Source: Tersicoccus phoenicis
GTDB taxonomy: Bacteria; Actinomycetota; Actinomycetes; Actinomycetales; Micrococcaceae
Direction: 5' to 3'
Length of the DNA: 64,000 nucleotides
Assembly (NCBI RefSeq): GCF_001968835.1
Contig: NZ_MRDE01000046.1
Coordinates: 33,962 to 97,961, forward strand
Shown: positions 9,001 to 17,002 of the stretch, piece after piece
How positions within the stretch are numbered: the stretch's first letter is position 1
Layout of the letters: each line of letters starts with the position of its first letter
Translations under genes and position numbers: made by a program
Notes under the pieces: generated by a model
Told to the model about the DNA's origin: nothing
The model's input: only the letters and a program-made list of their open reading frames with translations
Database searches by the model: none

Positions 9001-10984
9001 TCAACTCGAGGTGATTGATGGTGGCCTGGAAGCGTTCGTCGTGCGCGCGCAGCGCCCGCAGCACCTCCCACACGACGTCGAAGTTCTTGCTGGTGTTCAG
9101 CGCCGTGACCGGGTCCGAGCCGGCCGGCACCACCACCGGCAGGATGATGTACCCGTAGTCCTTGCCCTCGGCCTTGCGCATCACCCGGCCCACGGACTGG
9201 ACGACGTCCACCTGGCTCTTGCGGGCGGAGAGGAACATCACGGCGTCCAGGGCCGGCACGTCCACACCCTCGGAGAGGCAGCGGGCATTGGAGAGCACCC
9301 GGCACTCGTTCTGCCCCGCGGGTCCCTCCTGCAGCCAGGCCAGCTTGTCGCCGCGGACCAGGGCGTTCATGGTGCCGTCGACGTGGTCCACCTCGACCCG
9401 CAGCCGAGCGACGTCGTCGTCGGTGTCGTCCTCGGTGATCCGCGTCAGGGACTCGACGTGGTCGCTGGCCACGGTGCCGAAGGTCCGGGCCAGCTTCTTC
9501 GAGGCGTTGATGTTGGCGGCGAAGGCGACCGCGCGTCTCATCGGCACGGGAGAGGCGCCCGCTCCGCCCTCGTCCCTCCCGCCGGCCCCTGCGCCGGGGC
9601 CTGCGCCGTCGTCGAACCGTTTGGCCAACCCGTTCCAGCACCCGACGATGCGGGCGGCGTCGTCGAGGTTCAGCTCCCCGTCGGCGGAGAGGGCGGACTG
9701 CAGGTTGCGGGCGATGTAGCGCTCGTCGACGGTCAGGACCACGACCTTGTAGTCCGAGAGCAGGTCCCGCTTGACCGCCTCCCCGAAGCCGAGCCGGTGG
9801 AACTCGGGGCCGAACAAGGCCTCGTCGCCCATGTCGGCGATCGTGACGGCGCCCTCCTCCGCCTTCTTCTTCGCGTCCGGCCCGTAGATCCGCGGCGTCG
9901 CCGTCATGTAGAGCCGGCGGGCGGCGGGCAGGAACGCGTCGCCGTGCACCTTGACGAACGCGGACTCGTCGTCCCCGGCCAGGGTCACCCCGGTGGTCCG
10001 GTGCGCCTCGTCGCACACGACCAGGTCGAAGGTGAGGCCCAGGTCGGCGGCGGCGCGGGCGACGACGTCGGCGGACTGGTAGGTGGAGAAGACGACGGTG
10101 AACGCGTCGTTCTCGCTCACGTGCTGCCACTGCTGCACGAGCCTGCCGGCGTCCGTGGTGGCGGGGTGGGCGAGGTCGTGGGTGGCGATGTCCTCGTCGT
10201 CCCGGCGCTTGCCCACCTTGGTGTCCGAGCAGACGGCGAACGCCCGGAACGGGATCTCGGCCTCCCGCTTCCACTCCCGCAGGGACTGGTTGAGCAGCGC
10301 GATGGACGGGACCAGGAACAGGACGGCGGTCCGGGCCGCCTTGTTCTCCGTGGCCACGCGCTCGGCGATCCGCAGCGACGTGAACGTCTTGCCGGTGCCG
10401 CAGGCCATGATCAGCTTGCCCCGCGGGTGGCCGGCGAACCCGGCGAAGACCTGGTCCACGGCCTCCACCTGGTGGGGGTGCAGCCGCTTGCGGTTCTCGA
10501 GGGTCAACTCGGCGGGTCTCGCCGGGTCGTACCGGCTCCAGTCGATGTTGGACTGCAGCAGGTCCGCCAGCCCGATCCGCTGCGTGGTCACCTGCTGGCT
10601 CTGCAGCGCCGCCTCGGCCTTGGACGACCACCGCTGCGACGTTGAGACGATCAGTCGGGACGTGAAGCCCTCCTTGCCGGAGGCGGTGAAGAACGAGTCG
10701 ATGTCGGACTTCTGCAGGGTGTGGGCCGGGTCGTAGAACTTGCACTGCACCGCGCACAGGCCCCCGTTGACCAGATCCTCGGCGACCAGGTCGATGCCCT
10801 CGTCCGAGCCCTGGCGCCCCGGCCATTCGTTCCACAGCCATACGGCCCCGAACCGGCCCTGGTAGTCCGATGCCGTGGCCAGGTACGCCTGGATCAACCG
10901 CTCGAACCGGGCACCCTTCTCCGCCTCGGACGTCGAGTCGAACGTGATGTGGTCGAGCAGGTGCTCGATGGTGACCGCGCCCAT
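6011..10984 (-). CDS. Single-chain (type ISP-like) restriction-modification enzyme
   Basis: 1657 residues. An N-terminal Mrr-like PD-(D/E)xK nuclease has D65 in DEGID and QxK in VQCK (80-82). A superfamily 2 helicase follows: Walker A ACGTGKT (194-200), DEAH (325-328), TATP (361-364), QSVGRVMR (596-603). Next come a helical coupler and an N6-adenine methyltransferase with DGFTGTGTF (908-916) and NPPY (1020-1023). The remaining 600 residues should hold the target recognition domain. This order is that of LlaGI/LlaBIII-type enzymes, which methylate one strand and cleave after translocation. ATG at 10984 is chosen for GGGGAG 8 bases upstream. No separate S, M or R subunit genes are nearby. Confidence 0.9.
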   Translation of the reverse strand: MGAVTIEHLLDHITFDSTSEAEKGARFERLIQAYLATASDYQGRFGAVWLWNEWPGRQGSDEGIDLVAEDLVNGGLCAVQCKFYDPAHTLQKSDIDSFFTASGKEGFTSRLIVSTSQRWSSKAEAALQSQQVTTQRIGLADLLQSNIDWSRYDPARPAELTLENRKRLHPHQVEAVDQVFAGFAGHPRGKLIMACGTGKTFTSLRIAERVATENKAARTAVLFLVPSIALLNQSLREWKREAEIPFRAFAVCSDTKVGKRRDDEDIATHDLAHPATTDAGRLVQQWQHVSENDAFTVVFSTYQSADVVARAAADLGLTFDLVVCDEAHRTTGVTLAGDDESAFVKVHGDAFLPAARRLYMTATPRIYGPDAKKKAEEGAVTIADMGDEALFGPEFHRLGFGEAVKRDLLSDYKVVVLTVDERYIARNLQSALSADGELNLDDAARIVGCWNGLAKRFDDGAGPGAGAGGRDEGGAGASPVPMRRAVAFAANINASKKLARTFGTVASDHVESLTRITEDDTDDDVARLRVEVDHVDGTMNALVRGDKLAWLQEGPAGQNECRVLSNARCLSEGVDVPALDAVMFLSARKSQVDVVQSVGRVMRKAEGKDYGYIILPVVVPAGSDPVTALNTSKNFDVVWEVLRALRAHDERFQATINHLELNKNKPGQLITAHVGGDDDGGRGASSSRGGDGQTVIDLTQLGDWQNALYAKIVQKVGQRRYWDTWAGDIARIAGHHIERIRGILADPASNAASEFDAFLAGLRGNLNEGITAEQAVEMLAQHLITKPVFEALFDSDEFTTHNPVARTMEGMLAVLDEHRLASETETLERFYESVRDRVRGIDNAAGRQRVIVELYDKFFAKAFKKTVDKLGIVYTPVEIVDFILHSADWALREHFGRGLTDEGVHVLDGFTGTGTFLTRLLQSGLISPHDLARKYATELHANEILLLAYYIAAVNIETVYQEAAAEQLGDAGYRPFEGLVLADTFQMYEDGDQDDLGVFVENNERVVRQRSLPITVVVGNPPYSSGQDSANDDNANEKYEHLDAAIRDTYAARSTATNKNSLYDSYIRAVKWASIRIRDRGVVAFVTNGGWLDSNTADGMRTSLAEEFSAIHVFNLRGNGRIAGEAGSREGRPVFEFGGWRADGSEIRNSTGGSRATIAIFLLVKDPAASGPATVHYTEVADYLTARQKLDQVSEAVSFAGLEAATITPNEHGDWLKQRSDDFGSFLPLGNKDAGRALFSVFSAGLQSNRDAWVYNFSHEELADDVTRHIDQYNAEVRRWRAEGQRGDDRLTQGWVNTDPTRLSWSRSLRGSLRRGTQGVFRPEAIVPSVYRPYTKHRLYFDRLLNHERSQLPHLFPTAAHPNVGFYALNPGAEKPFSVLMVDQVPDLALYGSNAGQFFARWHYEKADVGDGTLFAAHDEDAVVVDGYRRIDNITDAGLAHFRDAYGESITKDDGFFYTYGLLHAPDYRQAYAADLKKMLPRIPLVDDPWPFIDAGRRLSDLHVGYEQVQPYPLGGLDGQPGPGVDPYDFYRVQKMTFARPTPEQKAAGEKKDRSAVVVNPHLTLTGIPEEVHRYLLGARTAVEWILERYQVKTDKASGIVNDPNDWSREVGDPRYIVDLLARVVTVSVETVRIVESLPPLAVLAAGTVANEPAGIA

Positions 10985-11088
10985 GTGATGCTCCCCAACT
11001 TCTGCGAGACCTCGCGCGCCCGTCCTCGCGACGGCCGGCGGCTTTCTCATCCTGCCAGACGGGCAGGTCCGCGCCACGGCAGGGTGGT

Positions 11089-11116
11089 TTGGTGCGATAC
11101 GGGGGAGGGGTATATG
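11089..11116 (+). promoter_or_regulatory. Candidate promoter with CsoR-like operator for the copper cassette
   Basis: A -35-like TTGGTG (11089-11094) and a -10-like TATATG (11111-11116) are 16 bases apart. ATAC (11097-11100) and GTAT (11110-11113) form an inverted repeat bracketing a G-rich core, with a GGGGTAT right half typical of CsoR operators. It lies about 100 bases upstream of a copper oxidase operon. Copper-responsive repression is inferred; no csoR gene is in the window. Confidence 0.5.
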
Positions 11117-11214
11117 GTGGAGGCCGCTCCGCCTCAGGGGTCGGAGTCTGTGCGAAGCTTGGGGATGAGTACAGCGGTCACGGGTCTCCGGCGGCCGAGC
11201 GAGCCCCGAACCGG

Positions 11215-11742
11215 ATGCGAGGGAAGGCTGCGTTGCATTTCGTGACACGTCTCGTCGCCGTCCTTGCCGTGCTCGTCGGGCTGCTGGGAATGCACGGACC
11301 CACGTCCGCGCACGCGATGACCGGGCCGTCCGTCGGTGTGGGCGCGAGCGCCGCGCCCGTTGCGGAGGCCGGTGCGTCCACCACCGTGTCCCATCCCCAG
11401 GCCGGCGAGAGCGGGAAGACCGCGGGCGGCTCGCCCTATTCCTCCACGACGATGCCCTGTCAGCCCGACCCGATCGGGCCGGGATCCATGTGGGTGGACT
11501 GCGTCACCGGCACGGTCCTCGCCCCGAGCGCCGTTGCACTGCCGGTGGGCACCGCTTTCGACGGCGCCGCGCCGGGGACGGGGGCGGTCGGGAGTGGGCC
11601 GCCTCTTCCGCATCGCTGGACAGGTCGCCCGACCTCATCGCCCTTTCCATCAGTCGAACGTAGGGATTTCGCCCCGGCGTGCGTGGTCGCGCGCCGTCCT
11701 CATCCCTGCCCTCCCTCGGGCGACGGCCCGAGATCGAACTGA
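11215..11742 (+). CDS. Small exported/membrane protein at head of the copper cassette
   Basis: About 175 residues. A basic N-terminus and the hydrophobic run LVAVLAVLVGLLGMHG followed by AHA suggest a signal peptide or membrane anchor. The mature part is low in conserved features, with Ser/Gly/Pro-rich stretches and a CQPDP...VDC pair. The N-terminus resembles the DUF6153 family, found beside copper genes in actinobacteria, but the match is weak. TTG at 11233 has a better ribosome binding site (GGGAAGG, 5 bases upstream) than ATG at 11215. It ends 13 bases before the next gene. Confidence 0.55.
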   Translation: MRGKAALHFVTRLVAVLAVLVGLLGMHGPTSAHAMTGPSVGVGASAAPVAEAGASTTVSHPQAGESGKTAGGSPYSSTTMPCQPDPIGPGSMWVDCVTGTVLAPSAVALPVGTAFDGAAPGTGAVGSGPPLPHRWTGRPTSSPFPSVERRDFAPACVVARRPHPCPPSGDGPRSN

Positions 11743-11755
11743 TCGAAAGAGAACC

Positions 11756-12670
11756 ATGCCCTCTCCCCAACTTCCCCGCCGTCGTCGCGCCCGGGCGTCC
11801 GCACGTCTCGTCCCCGCAGCGGTGATCGCGGCCGCCGCGCTGGCCCTGACCGGCTGCGCCGGGGCCTCCGCCCAGGGTTCGGACCGGTCCTCGACCGCCG
11901 GCGACTCATCCACGAGCAACTCCCCCGCCTGGGCGCACGCCCACGGGATCTACGCATCGCCCGACGGTACGCAGGTCATGGTGGCCACCCACGACGGCCT
12001 GCACGACTACTCGTCGAACACGCCCACCCGCGTGGGCGAGCCGAACGACTACATGGGTTTCGCCGGTGACGGTGCCACTTTCTACGCCTCCGGACACCCC
12101 GGCGCCGGTTCTTCACTGCCCGAGCCCCTCGGTTTCGCCCGGTCCACCGACGGCGGAAAGACGTGGACGCCCCTCTCCCTGGCCGGTAAGTCCGACTTCC
12201 ACGCGCTCACGCTCACCCGCGGTGGCGCCGTCGGATTCGACGGCAGCCTCCGCACCACCGCCGACCTGACGTCCTGGACCGACGCGACGGATCAGGTGCA
12301 GGCGTTCGCGCTGGCGGGTCGGCCGGACACGGCCATCGTCCTGGCCACCACACCGACCGGCGTGCAGCGCTCCGTCGATTCTGGGCGGACCTGGAAGCCG
12401 GTCGATGGTTCCCCTGTGGTCCAATTCGCCGCTCTGGCCGGTCCGCGGACCGCGGCCGGGATCACCCCGGACGGCAACGTCCACATCAGCACCGACGCGG
12501 GTCTCACCTGGACCGCCGCCGGCAAGATCTCCGGTCAGGTGCAGGCCATGACCGCCACCGAATCGGGCGGGAAGCTGCGCATCTGGGTCGTCACGGCGTC
12601 CGGCGTCCAGGTCTCGACGGACGGCGGCCGCACGTTCACCGCGTACACCGGGAAGGTGGCAGCGAAATGA
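11756..12670 (+). CDS. BNR/F510_1955-like beta-propeller lipoprotein
   Basis: 304 residues. A twin-arginine-like basic start, a hydrophobic segment and the lipobox LTGC predict a membrane-anchored lipoprotein. The mature domain carries BNR/sialidase-type Asp-box repeats (STDGGKTW, SVDSGRTW, STDAGLTW, STDGGRTF), so it should fold as a beta-propeller. The family is labelled glycosylhydrolase in databases, but enzymatic activity is not shown by sequence. It starts the tight run of overlapping genes and shares ATGATG with the oxidase, suggesting a role in copper handling at the surface. Confidence 0.75.
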   Translation: MPSPQLPRRRRARASARLVPAAVIAAAALALTGCAGASAQGSDRSSTAGDSSTSNSPAWAHAHGIYASPDGTQVMVATHDGLHDYSSNTPTRVGEPNDYMGFAGDGATFYASGHPGAGSSLPEPLGFARSTDGGKTWTPLSLAGKSDFHALTLTRGGAVGFDGSLRTTADLTSWTDATDQVQAFALAGRPDTAIVLATTPTGVQRSVDSGRTWKPVDGSPVVQFAALAGPRTAAGITPDGNVHISTDAGLTWTAAGKISGQVQAMTATESGGKLRIWVVTASGVQVSTDGGRTFTAYTGKVAAK

Positions 12671-14301
12671 TGTCCGACAACCGGCACAAGGAGCCCGCTA
12701 TCCCTCCCGTGACCCGCCGCCGATTCCTCGGCCTCTCCCTCGCGACCGCCTCCGCCGCTCTTCTGGCCGCCTGCAGCAACCCGTCCAGCGGCTCCCCGAG
12801 CCCGTCGGGCCGGACCCGGATCATGCCGTCCGACCCGCTCGTGCAGGCCGCGGAGGACGCTCGACCTGCCAGCGGCGCCACCGTCTCGGCCTCCCTGGCG
12901 GCGGGGCCGTTCATCGCCGATCTGGCCGGCCGACGTGCGGCCACCTGGTCCTACAACGGTTCGCTCGTCGGGCCGACCCTGCGCGCACGCACCGGTGACG
13001 CGCTCGCGGTGCGCGTCGACAACGGTCTGCCGGATCCGACCACCGTCCACTGGCACGGGGTGGCGCTACGCAACGACATGGACGGCGTTCCGAAACTCAC
13101 CCAGGACCCGGTGCCGGCCGGCTCGGCGTTCGACTACCGGTTCAAGACCCCCCACCCCGGGACCTACTTCTACCACTCGCACGTCGAGCTGCAACGCGAC
13201 CGTGCGCTGTACGGCGCCTTGATCATCGAGGACCCGAAGGACCCGGTGAAAGCGGACCGGGAATGGGTCATCGTCCTGGACGACTGGCTCGACGGGATCA
13301 CCGGTACCCCGGAACAGGCGTACGCGGCCGTCTCCGCCGGCATGGGCAATATGGGTTCCGGAAGCACGGGTTCGATGGGCAACATGGGATCCATGGGCGG
13401 GATGGGATCGGCCTCACCGTCGGCGACGGCGTCGTCGACCCCCGACCCCGGTGCCTTCATGCTGATGGGAGCCACCAGTGACTACCTCGGTGGGGATGCC
13501 GGCGACGTGCGTTACCCGATGCACCTGTTCAACGGGCGCACGTCGGACAAGCCGGACAGCCTGACCGCCACACCGGGCTCGACGGTGCGCCTGAGGATCG
13601 TCAACGCCGCCGGGGACACCGCCTACCGGGTCGGGATCCCGGGTCAGAAGCTCACCCTGACCCACACCGACGGGTTCCCCGTCGTGCGCGAGGAGGCCGA
13701 CGCCGTCGTCGTCGGCATGGGGGAACGGGTCGATGCGCTGATCACCGTCCGCGACGGGTTCACGCCCGTGCTCGCCCTGCCGGAGGGCAAGAAGGGCCTC
13801 GCCATGGGTCAGATCAGCACCGGCACCGGCAAGCCCCCCGTCGCCGCAGCTCAACCGAGTACACTCACCGGGAAAGTGACGGACGGGTCGCGGCTGAAGG
13901 CGGACCCGTCCGTGCGGCTGGCCCAGAAGAAGCCCGACGTCGTGCACCGGATCCCGCTCACCGGCTCGATGATGGCCTACGACTGGGGCATCGCCGGCAG
14001 GCAGTTCTCCGCCAGCGACCCGTTCGCCGGCGCCTTCGAGATCAGCCCCGGTCAGCGGGTGCAGGTGGACTTCGTCAACGAGACCACGATGTGGCATCCC
14101 ATGCACGTCCACGGACACACCTTCCAGGTCGGGACGTCAGGAGCCCGGAAGGACACCGTCATCGTCCGGCCCAAGGAGACCATGAGTGTCATCTTCGACG
14201 CAGACAACCCCGGCCAATGGCTGTTCCACTGCCACAACGCCTACCATGCCGAGAAGGGCATGATGGGCGTCATCTCCTACGTGAAGGCGTCGACCTCGTG
14301 A
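12667..14301 (+). CDS. Tat-exported multicopper oxidase lipoprotein
   Basis: 544 residues. Tat motif TRRRFLG (16-22) merges into a lipobox LLAAC (C36). All four copper-ligand segments are present: HWHG (128-131), HSH (170-172), HPMHVHGH (477-484) and HCHNAYHAEKGMM (521-533). These give one type 1 and a type 2/3 centre. A Met-rich insert (226-246: six Met spaced by Gly/Ser) resembles the Cu(I)-binding region of CueO. The likely role is oxidation of Cu(I) outside the membrane. ATG overlaps the previous stop (ATGA) and its own stop overlaps lgt. Confidence 0.92.
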   Translation: MMSDNRHKEPAIPPVTRRRFLGLSLATASAALLAACSNPSSGSPSPSGRTRIMPSDPLVQAAEDARPASGATVSASLAAGPFIADLAGRRAATWSYNGSLVGPTLRARTGDALAVRVDNGLPDPTTVHWHGVALRNDMDGVPKLTQDPVPAGSAFDYRFKTPHPGTYFYHSHVELQRDRALYGALIIEDPKDPVKADREWVIVLDDWLDGITGTPEQAYAAVSAGMGNMGSGSTGSMGNMGSMGGMGSASPSATASSTPDPGAFMLMGATSDYLGGDAGDVRYPMHLFNGRTSDKPDSLTATPGSTVRLRIVNAAGDTAYRVGIPGQKLTLTHTDGFPVVREEADAVVVGMGERVDALITVRDGFTPVLALPEGKKGLAMGQISTGTGKPPVAAAQPSTLTGKVTDGSRLKADPSVRLAQKKPDVVHRIPLTGSMMAYDWGIAGRQFSASDPFAGAFEISPGQRVQVDFVNETTMWHPMHVHGHTFQVGTSGARKDTVIVRPKETMSVIFDADNPGQWLFHCHNAYHAEKGMMGVISYVKASTS

Positions 14302-15170
14302 ACCCGTCAGGATTCTTCATCCCGTCACCGACCATCTCCGGGTTCCAGCTGGGACCCCTCACGGTACGGTTCTACGCCCTGTGCATCCTCGCCGGGATCG
14401 TCATCGGGCTGTGGCTCACCGCCCGCCGGCTGCGGGCCCGTGGCGGCAACGGGGACCAGGTGTGGGACATCGCCGTGTGGGCCGTGCCGTTCGGCATCGT
14501 CGGCGGCCGGCTGTATCACGTCATCACGGACCCGGAACTCTACTTCGCTCCCGGCAAGGACCCGTGGGGAGCGCTGCGGATCTGGGAGGGGGGACTCGGG
14601 ATCTGGGGGGCCGTGGCGCTCGGCGCCGTCGGCGCCTGGATCGGCTGCCGCCGCGCAGGTGTGCCGTTCACGGCCTTCGCCGACGCCGCCGCCCCACCCC
14701 TGCTGATCGCCCAGGCGATCGGGCGGTGGGGGAACTGGTTCAACAACGAACTGTACGGTGCGCCGAGCACACGGCCCTGGAAACTGCAGATCCACCAGAT
14801 GGACCCCGCCACGCTCAATGCCGTGACCGGTCCCGACGGCAAGCCGGTGGTGCTGGGCTTCTTCCAACCGACCTTCCTGTACGAGAGCCTGTGGAGCCTC
14901 GCCGCCGCCGCGGTTCTGCTGTGGGCCGACCGCCGGTTCCGCCTGGGCGCCGGATCGGTGTTCGCGCTCTACATCTGCCTGTACACCGCGGGTCGCTTCG
15001 TCGTCGAACTGATGCGCACCGACTTCGCCAACACGTTCCTGGGCCTGCGGGTGAACACCTGGACATCCGGCGTCCTCTTCGTCGTCGGCCTCGTCCTGTT
15101 CCTCGTCCTGGTCCGCAGGCGACGCAGCAGCGTTCCTGAGCCCGTCCGATCCCCCCAGGAGACAGCATGA
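14298..15170 (+). CDS. lgt: Prolipoprotein diacylglyceryl transferase (cassette copy)
   Basis: 290 residues with about seven membrane helices. Lgt signatures are present: the GGRLYHVITDPELY region and RWGNWFNNELYG. The enzyme transfers diacylglycerol from phosphatidylglycerol to the lipobox cysteine. GTG at 14298 overlaps the oxidase stop by 4 bases. It lacks the long acidic C-terminal tail seen in many actinobacterial housekeeping Lgt proteins. Location inside the copper operon suggests it matures the two lipoproteins encoded just upstream; whether a second housekeeping lgt exists lies outside the window. Confidence 0.92.
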   Translation: MNPSGFFIPSPTISGFQLGPLTVRFYALCILAGIVIGLWLTARRLRARGGNGDQVWDIAVWAVPFGIVGGRLYHVITDPELYFAPGKDPWGALRIWEGGLGIWGAVALGAVGAWIGCRRAGVPFTAFADAAAPPLLIAQAIGRWGNWFNNELYGAPSTRPWKLQIHQMDPATLNAVTGPDGKPVVLGFFQPTFLYESLWSLAAAAVLLWADRRFRLGAGSVFALYICLYTAGRFVVELMRTDFANTFLGLRVNTWTSGVLFVVGLVLFLVLVRRRRSSVPEPVRSPQETA

Positions 15171-15799
15171 ACAGCACTCAGGACCGTGCGGCCGCGCGCA
15201 GGGCGAAAGCGGCCGCCGTCATCGCCCGCGACCGTGCCCGCAACCGGCGTCGCCGGATCGCCTTCTGGGTAGTGATCGCCCTGGTCGTGGCGGCGGCCGG
15301 CGCCGGCGTCGCCGTGGTGATCGGCGGTGCCGTGGCCCGGCAGCAGCAGACCCAGCAGGCCGCCGCCGCCGACATCCAGGGCGTCAAGACCTATTCCAAC
15401 TTGAGCCGTAACCACGTGCAGGACGCGACGTACCCGCAGAATCCGGGGGTCGGTGGTGACCACGCACCCGTCTGGACGAATTGCAAGGTCTACACCAGCC
15501 CCGTCAATACCCCGCAGGCCGTGCACTCCCTCGAGCACGGTGCCGCCTGGATCACCTATCGGCCCGACCTCGCGGCCGACCAGGTGCGCCGGCTCACGGA
15601 CCTGGCGTCCGGAAAGGGTTACCTGTTGGTCAGCCCCAACGCCGATCAGGCCGCTGCGGTCAAGGCGACCGCGTGGGGTGTCCAGCTCAGCGTCGACAGC
15701 GCCGCCGATCCCCGGTTGCCCGTGTTCATCCAGAAGTACATGCAGGGCCCGCAGACGCCCGAACCCGGTGCCGCTTGCACGGGCGGAGTGGACGGATGA
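15167..15799 (+). CDS. DUF3105 membrane-anchored protein
   Basis: 210 residues. A basic cytosolic N-terminus (Arg/Lys/Ala-rich) is followed by one membrane helix (IAFWVVIALVVAAAGAGVAV). The extracytoplasmic domain has the DUF3105 core: YPQNPGVGGDHAPVW, NCKVYTSPV and AVHSLEHGAAWITYRPDL. The conserved His residues (DHAPVW, SLEHGA) and two Cys could bind metal, which fits the copper context, but the family is uncharacterised. ATG overlaps the lgt stop. Confidence 0.85.
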   Translation: MNSTQDRAAARRAKAAAVIARDRARNRRRRIAFWVVIALVVAAAGAGVAVVIGGAVARQQQTQQAAAADIQGVKTYSNLSRNHVQDATYPQNPGVGGDHAPVWTNCKVYTSPVNTPQAVHSLEHGAAWITYRPDLAADQVRRLTDLASGKGYLLVSPNADQAAAVKATAWGVQLSVDSAADPRLPVFIQKYMQGPQTPEPGAACTGGVDG

Positions 15800-16041
15800 G
15801 CCGGAAGGCCGACGTCCAACGCCCCGACGATCCGCAGGCGCGCTGGCGTCGACACCGCATCCTCGTGCGCGTGGGCCAGGTGATCATGGCGCTCGGTGGC
15901 CTTGTCATCATCGTCCACTGGATCGCTCACCTGCAGCCCCCGCCCGGGCCCAGCGGACTGGAGGACCTGCTGGTGGGTTATCCCACCGGCGGTCTGCTGG
16001 TGATCGCGGGCGCGGTCCTCGCGGGCCGGAGACAACCGTGA
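15796..16041 (+). CDS. Small membrane protein closing the copper cassette
   Basis: 81 residues with two predicted membrane helices (VGQVIMALGGLVIIVHWIAHL and GGLLVIAGAVLAG) and a basic N-terminus. ATG overlaps the DUF3105 stop by 4 bases, so it belongs to the same operon. No named family recognised. The last codon is 21 bases from the end of the convergent gene at 16062. Confidence 0.7.
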   Translation: MSRKADVQRPDDPQARWRRHRILVRVGQVIMALGGLVIIVHWIAHLQPPPGPSGLEDLLVGYPTGGLLVIAGAVLAGRRQP

Positions 16042-16061
16042 GGTAGGCGGGCCGGCAGTAC

Positions 16062-16751
16062 TCAGGAGGCCGCCTGAAGCCGGCCGGCTCGGTACAGCCC
16101 GTACTCGACGACGTGGGTCGGCTCGTCCGGGCACCATCGGGCCTGCAGCTTCTCGCAGAAGTCCAGGTAGTAGAGGTACTCGTCGGCGGACCACGCCCAG
16201 CGCCGGTATCCGATCGCCGCGGCCACGCGCTGGTCCAGGATCAGCGGGGCGGGTCCCCAGGACGCGTTCCAGGCGTCGTAGGCGCTGAAGTAGAGCCAGC
16301 GGGTGAAGACCGCTGCCCCGAAACCCTTGACGTAGTGCTCACCACCGCGTCGCATCCGGGTGAAGGCCTCCGCCGTCCTGCCCGCGCGCACCAGTCGGTG
16401 GGACGCGAGCAGCCGCTCGCCCACCCCCGCGGCAGACAGCGCGCGGACCGCGCGCCACGTGGGGTAGCGGCGGGTCTCGCACCCCCAGCCGGCCATGCGC
16501 ACATACAGCTCGATCGCCTCGGCGGGCGACCGCAGGCCCTCCGCGCCCTGGTACAGGTCGCTGCGCCTGATCGTCCGCAGGGGGTCCGACGTCGTGACCG
16601 ACTCGGGGCGCTCCAGTTCGGCCGGCCACCAGCGCTGCCAGTCGGCCGGGCGGTAGGAGAACGCCTCGGCCCGCACGGTGGCGTCGGTCGGCGGCGTCCG
16701 CCCGTCCAGCCACCGGTGGAACCTGCGCTCTATCTCGCCTGCCGTCTTCAT
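16062..16751 (-). CDS. OGG-fold (8-oxoguanine DNA glycosylase-like) protein
   Basis: 229 residues. The C-terminal half has the pattern of the bacterial OGG-fold family: GFGAAVFTRWLYFSAY, PLILDQRVAAAIGY, then SADEYLYYLDFCEKL. The N-terminus has the FSYRPADWQRWWPAEL segment typical of this group. These proteins share the HhH-glycosylase scaffold, but a catalytic Lys/Asp pair is not evident, so activity is unproven. ATG at 16751 is chosen for GGGGGGACGA upstream; a longer frame exists. A 14-bp palindrome lies about 50 bases upstream. Confidence 0.65.
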   Translation of the reverse strand: MKTAGEIERRFHRWLDGRTPPTDATVRAEAFSYRPADWQRWWPAELERPESVTTSDPLRTIRRSDLYQGAEGLRSPAEAIELYVRMAGWGCETRRYPTWRAVRALSAAGVGERLLASHRLVRAGRTAEAFTRMRRGGEHYVKGFGAAVFTRWLYFSAYDAWNASWGPAPLILDQRVAAAIGYRRWAWSADEYLYYLDFCEKLQARWCPDEPTHVVEYGLYRAGRLQAAS

Positions 16752-16801
16752 CTTCGTCCCCCCGGAAGTGTTCCCCCTGAACACCTTGATGCAAATGAAT
16801 A

Positions 16802-16815
16802 CTACTGGCCAGTAG
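16802..16815. promoter_or_regulatory. 14-bp palindrome upstream of the OGG-fold gene
   Basis: CTACTGGCCAGTAG is a perfect palindrome, 50 bases upstream of the minus-strand gene at 16751 and about 190 upstream of phoA. It could be a dimeric repressor site; nothing more can be said from sequence. Confidence 0.3.
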
Positions 16816-16892
16816 CTGGAACCGAGGTATTGACATGAGCATCCGAGCGCGGGCGCGCGTCGACGGTGAGGACTCACAGCTCCTTCTCAGGT

Positions 16893-16932
16893 GTTCACCA
16901 CCCCGTCACCGTGAGGCCGACTTCTGTCCACC
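16893..16932 (+). promoter_or_regulatory. Candidate PHO box upstream of alkaline phosphatase
   Basis: GTTCACC (16893-16899), CGTCACC (16904-16910) and GTCCACC (16926-16932) lie in one 11-base register (steps 11 and 22; the unit at 16915 is degenerate). Direct repeats of GTTCACC-like units at 11 bases are the PhoP binding pattern in Streptomyces and relatives. The distance to phoA is 71-110 bases. Confidence 0.5.
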
Positions 16933-17002
16933 CACTGAGGATTCACTGAACGGTGTGCGATGTGCGGACACGCCGTGCAGGTACCGAACGAGGAGTATGG
17001 AC

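Noticed and set aside
8165..10645. Long open frames on the plus strand (8165-10645 and 5888-7954) opposite the restriction-modification gene
   Set aside because: They mirror codon positions of the real gene in GC-rich DNA, have no recognisable domain, and the minus-strand gene has all its motifs intact.
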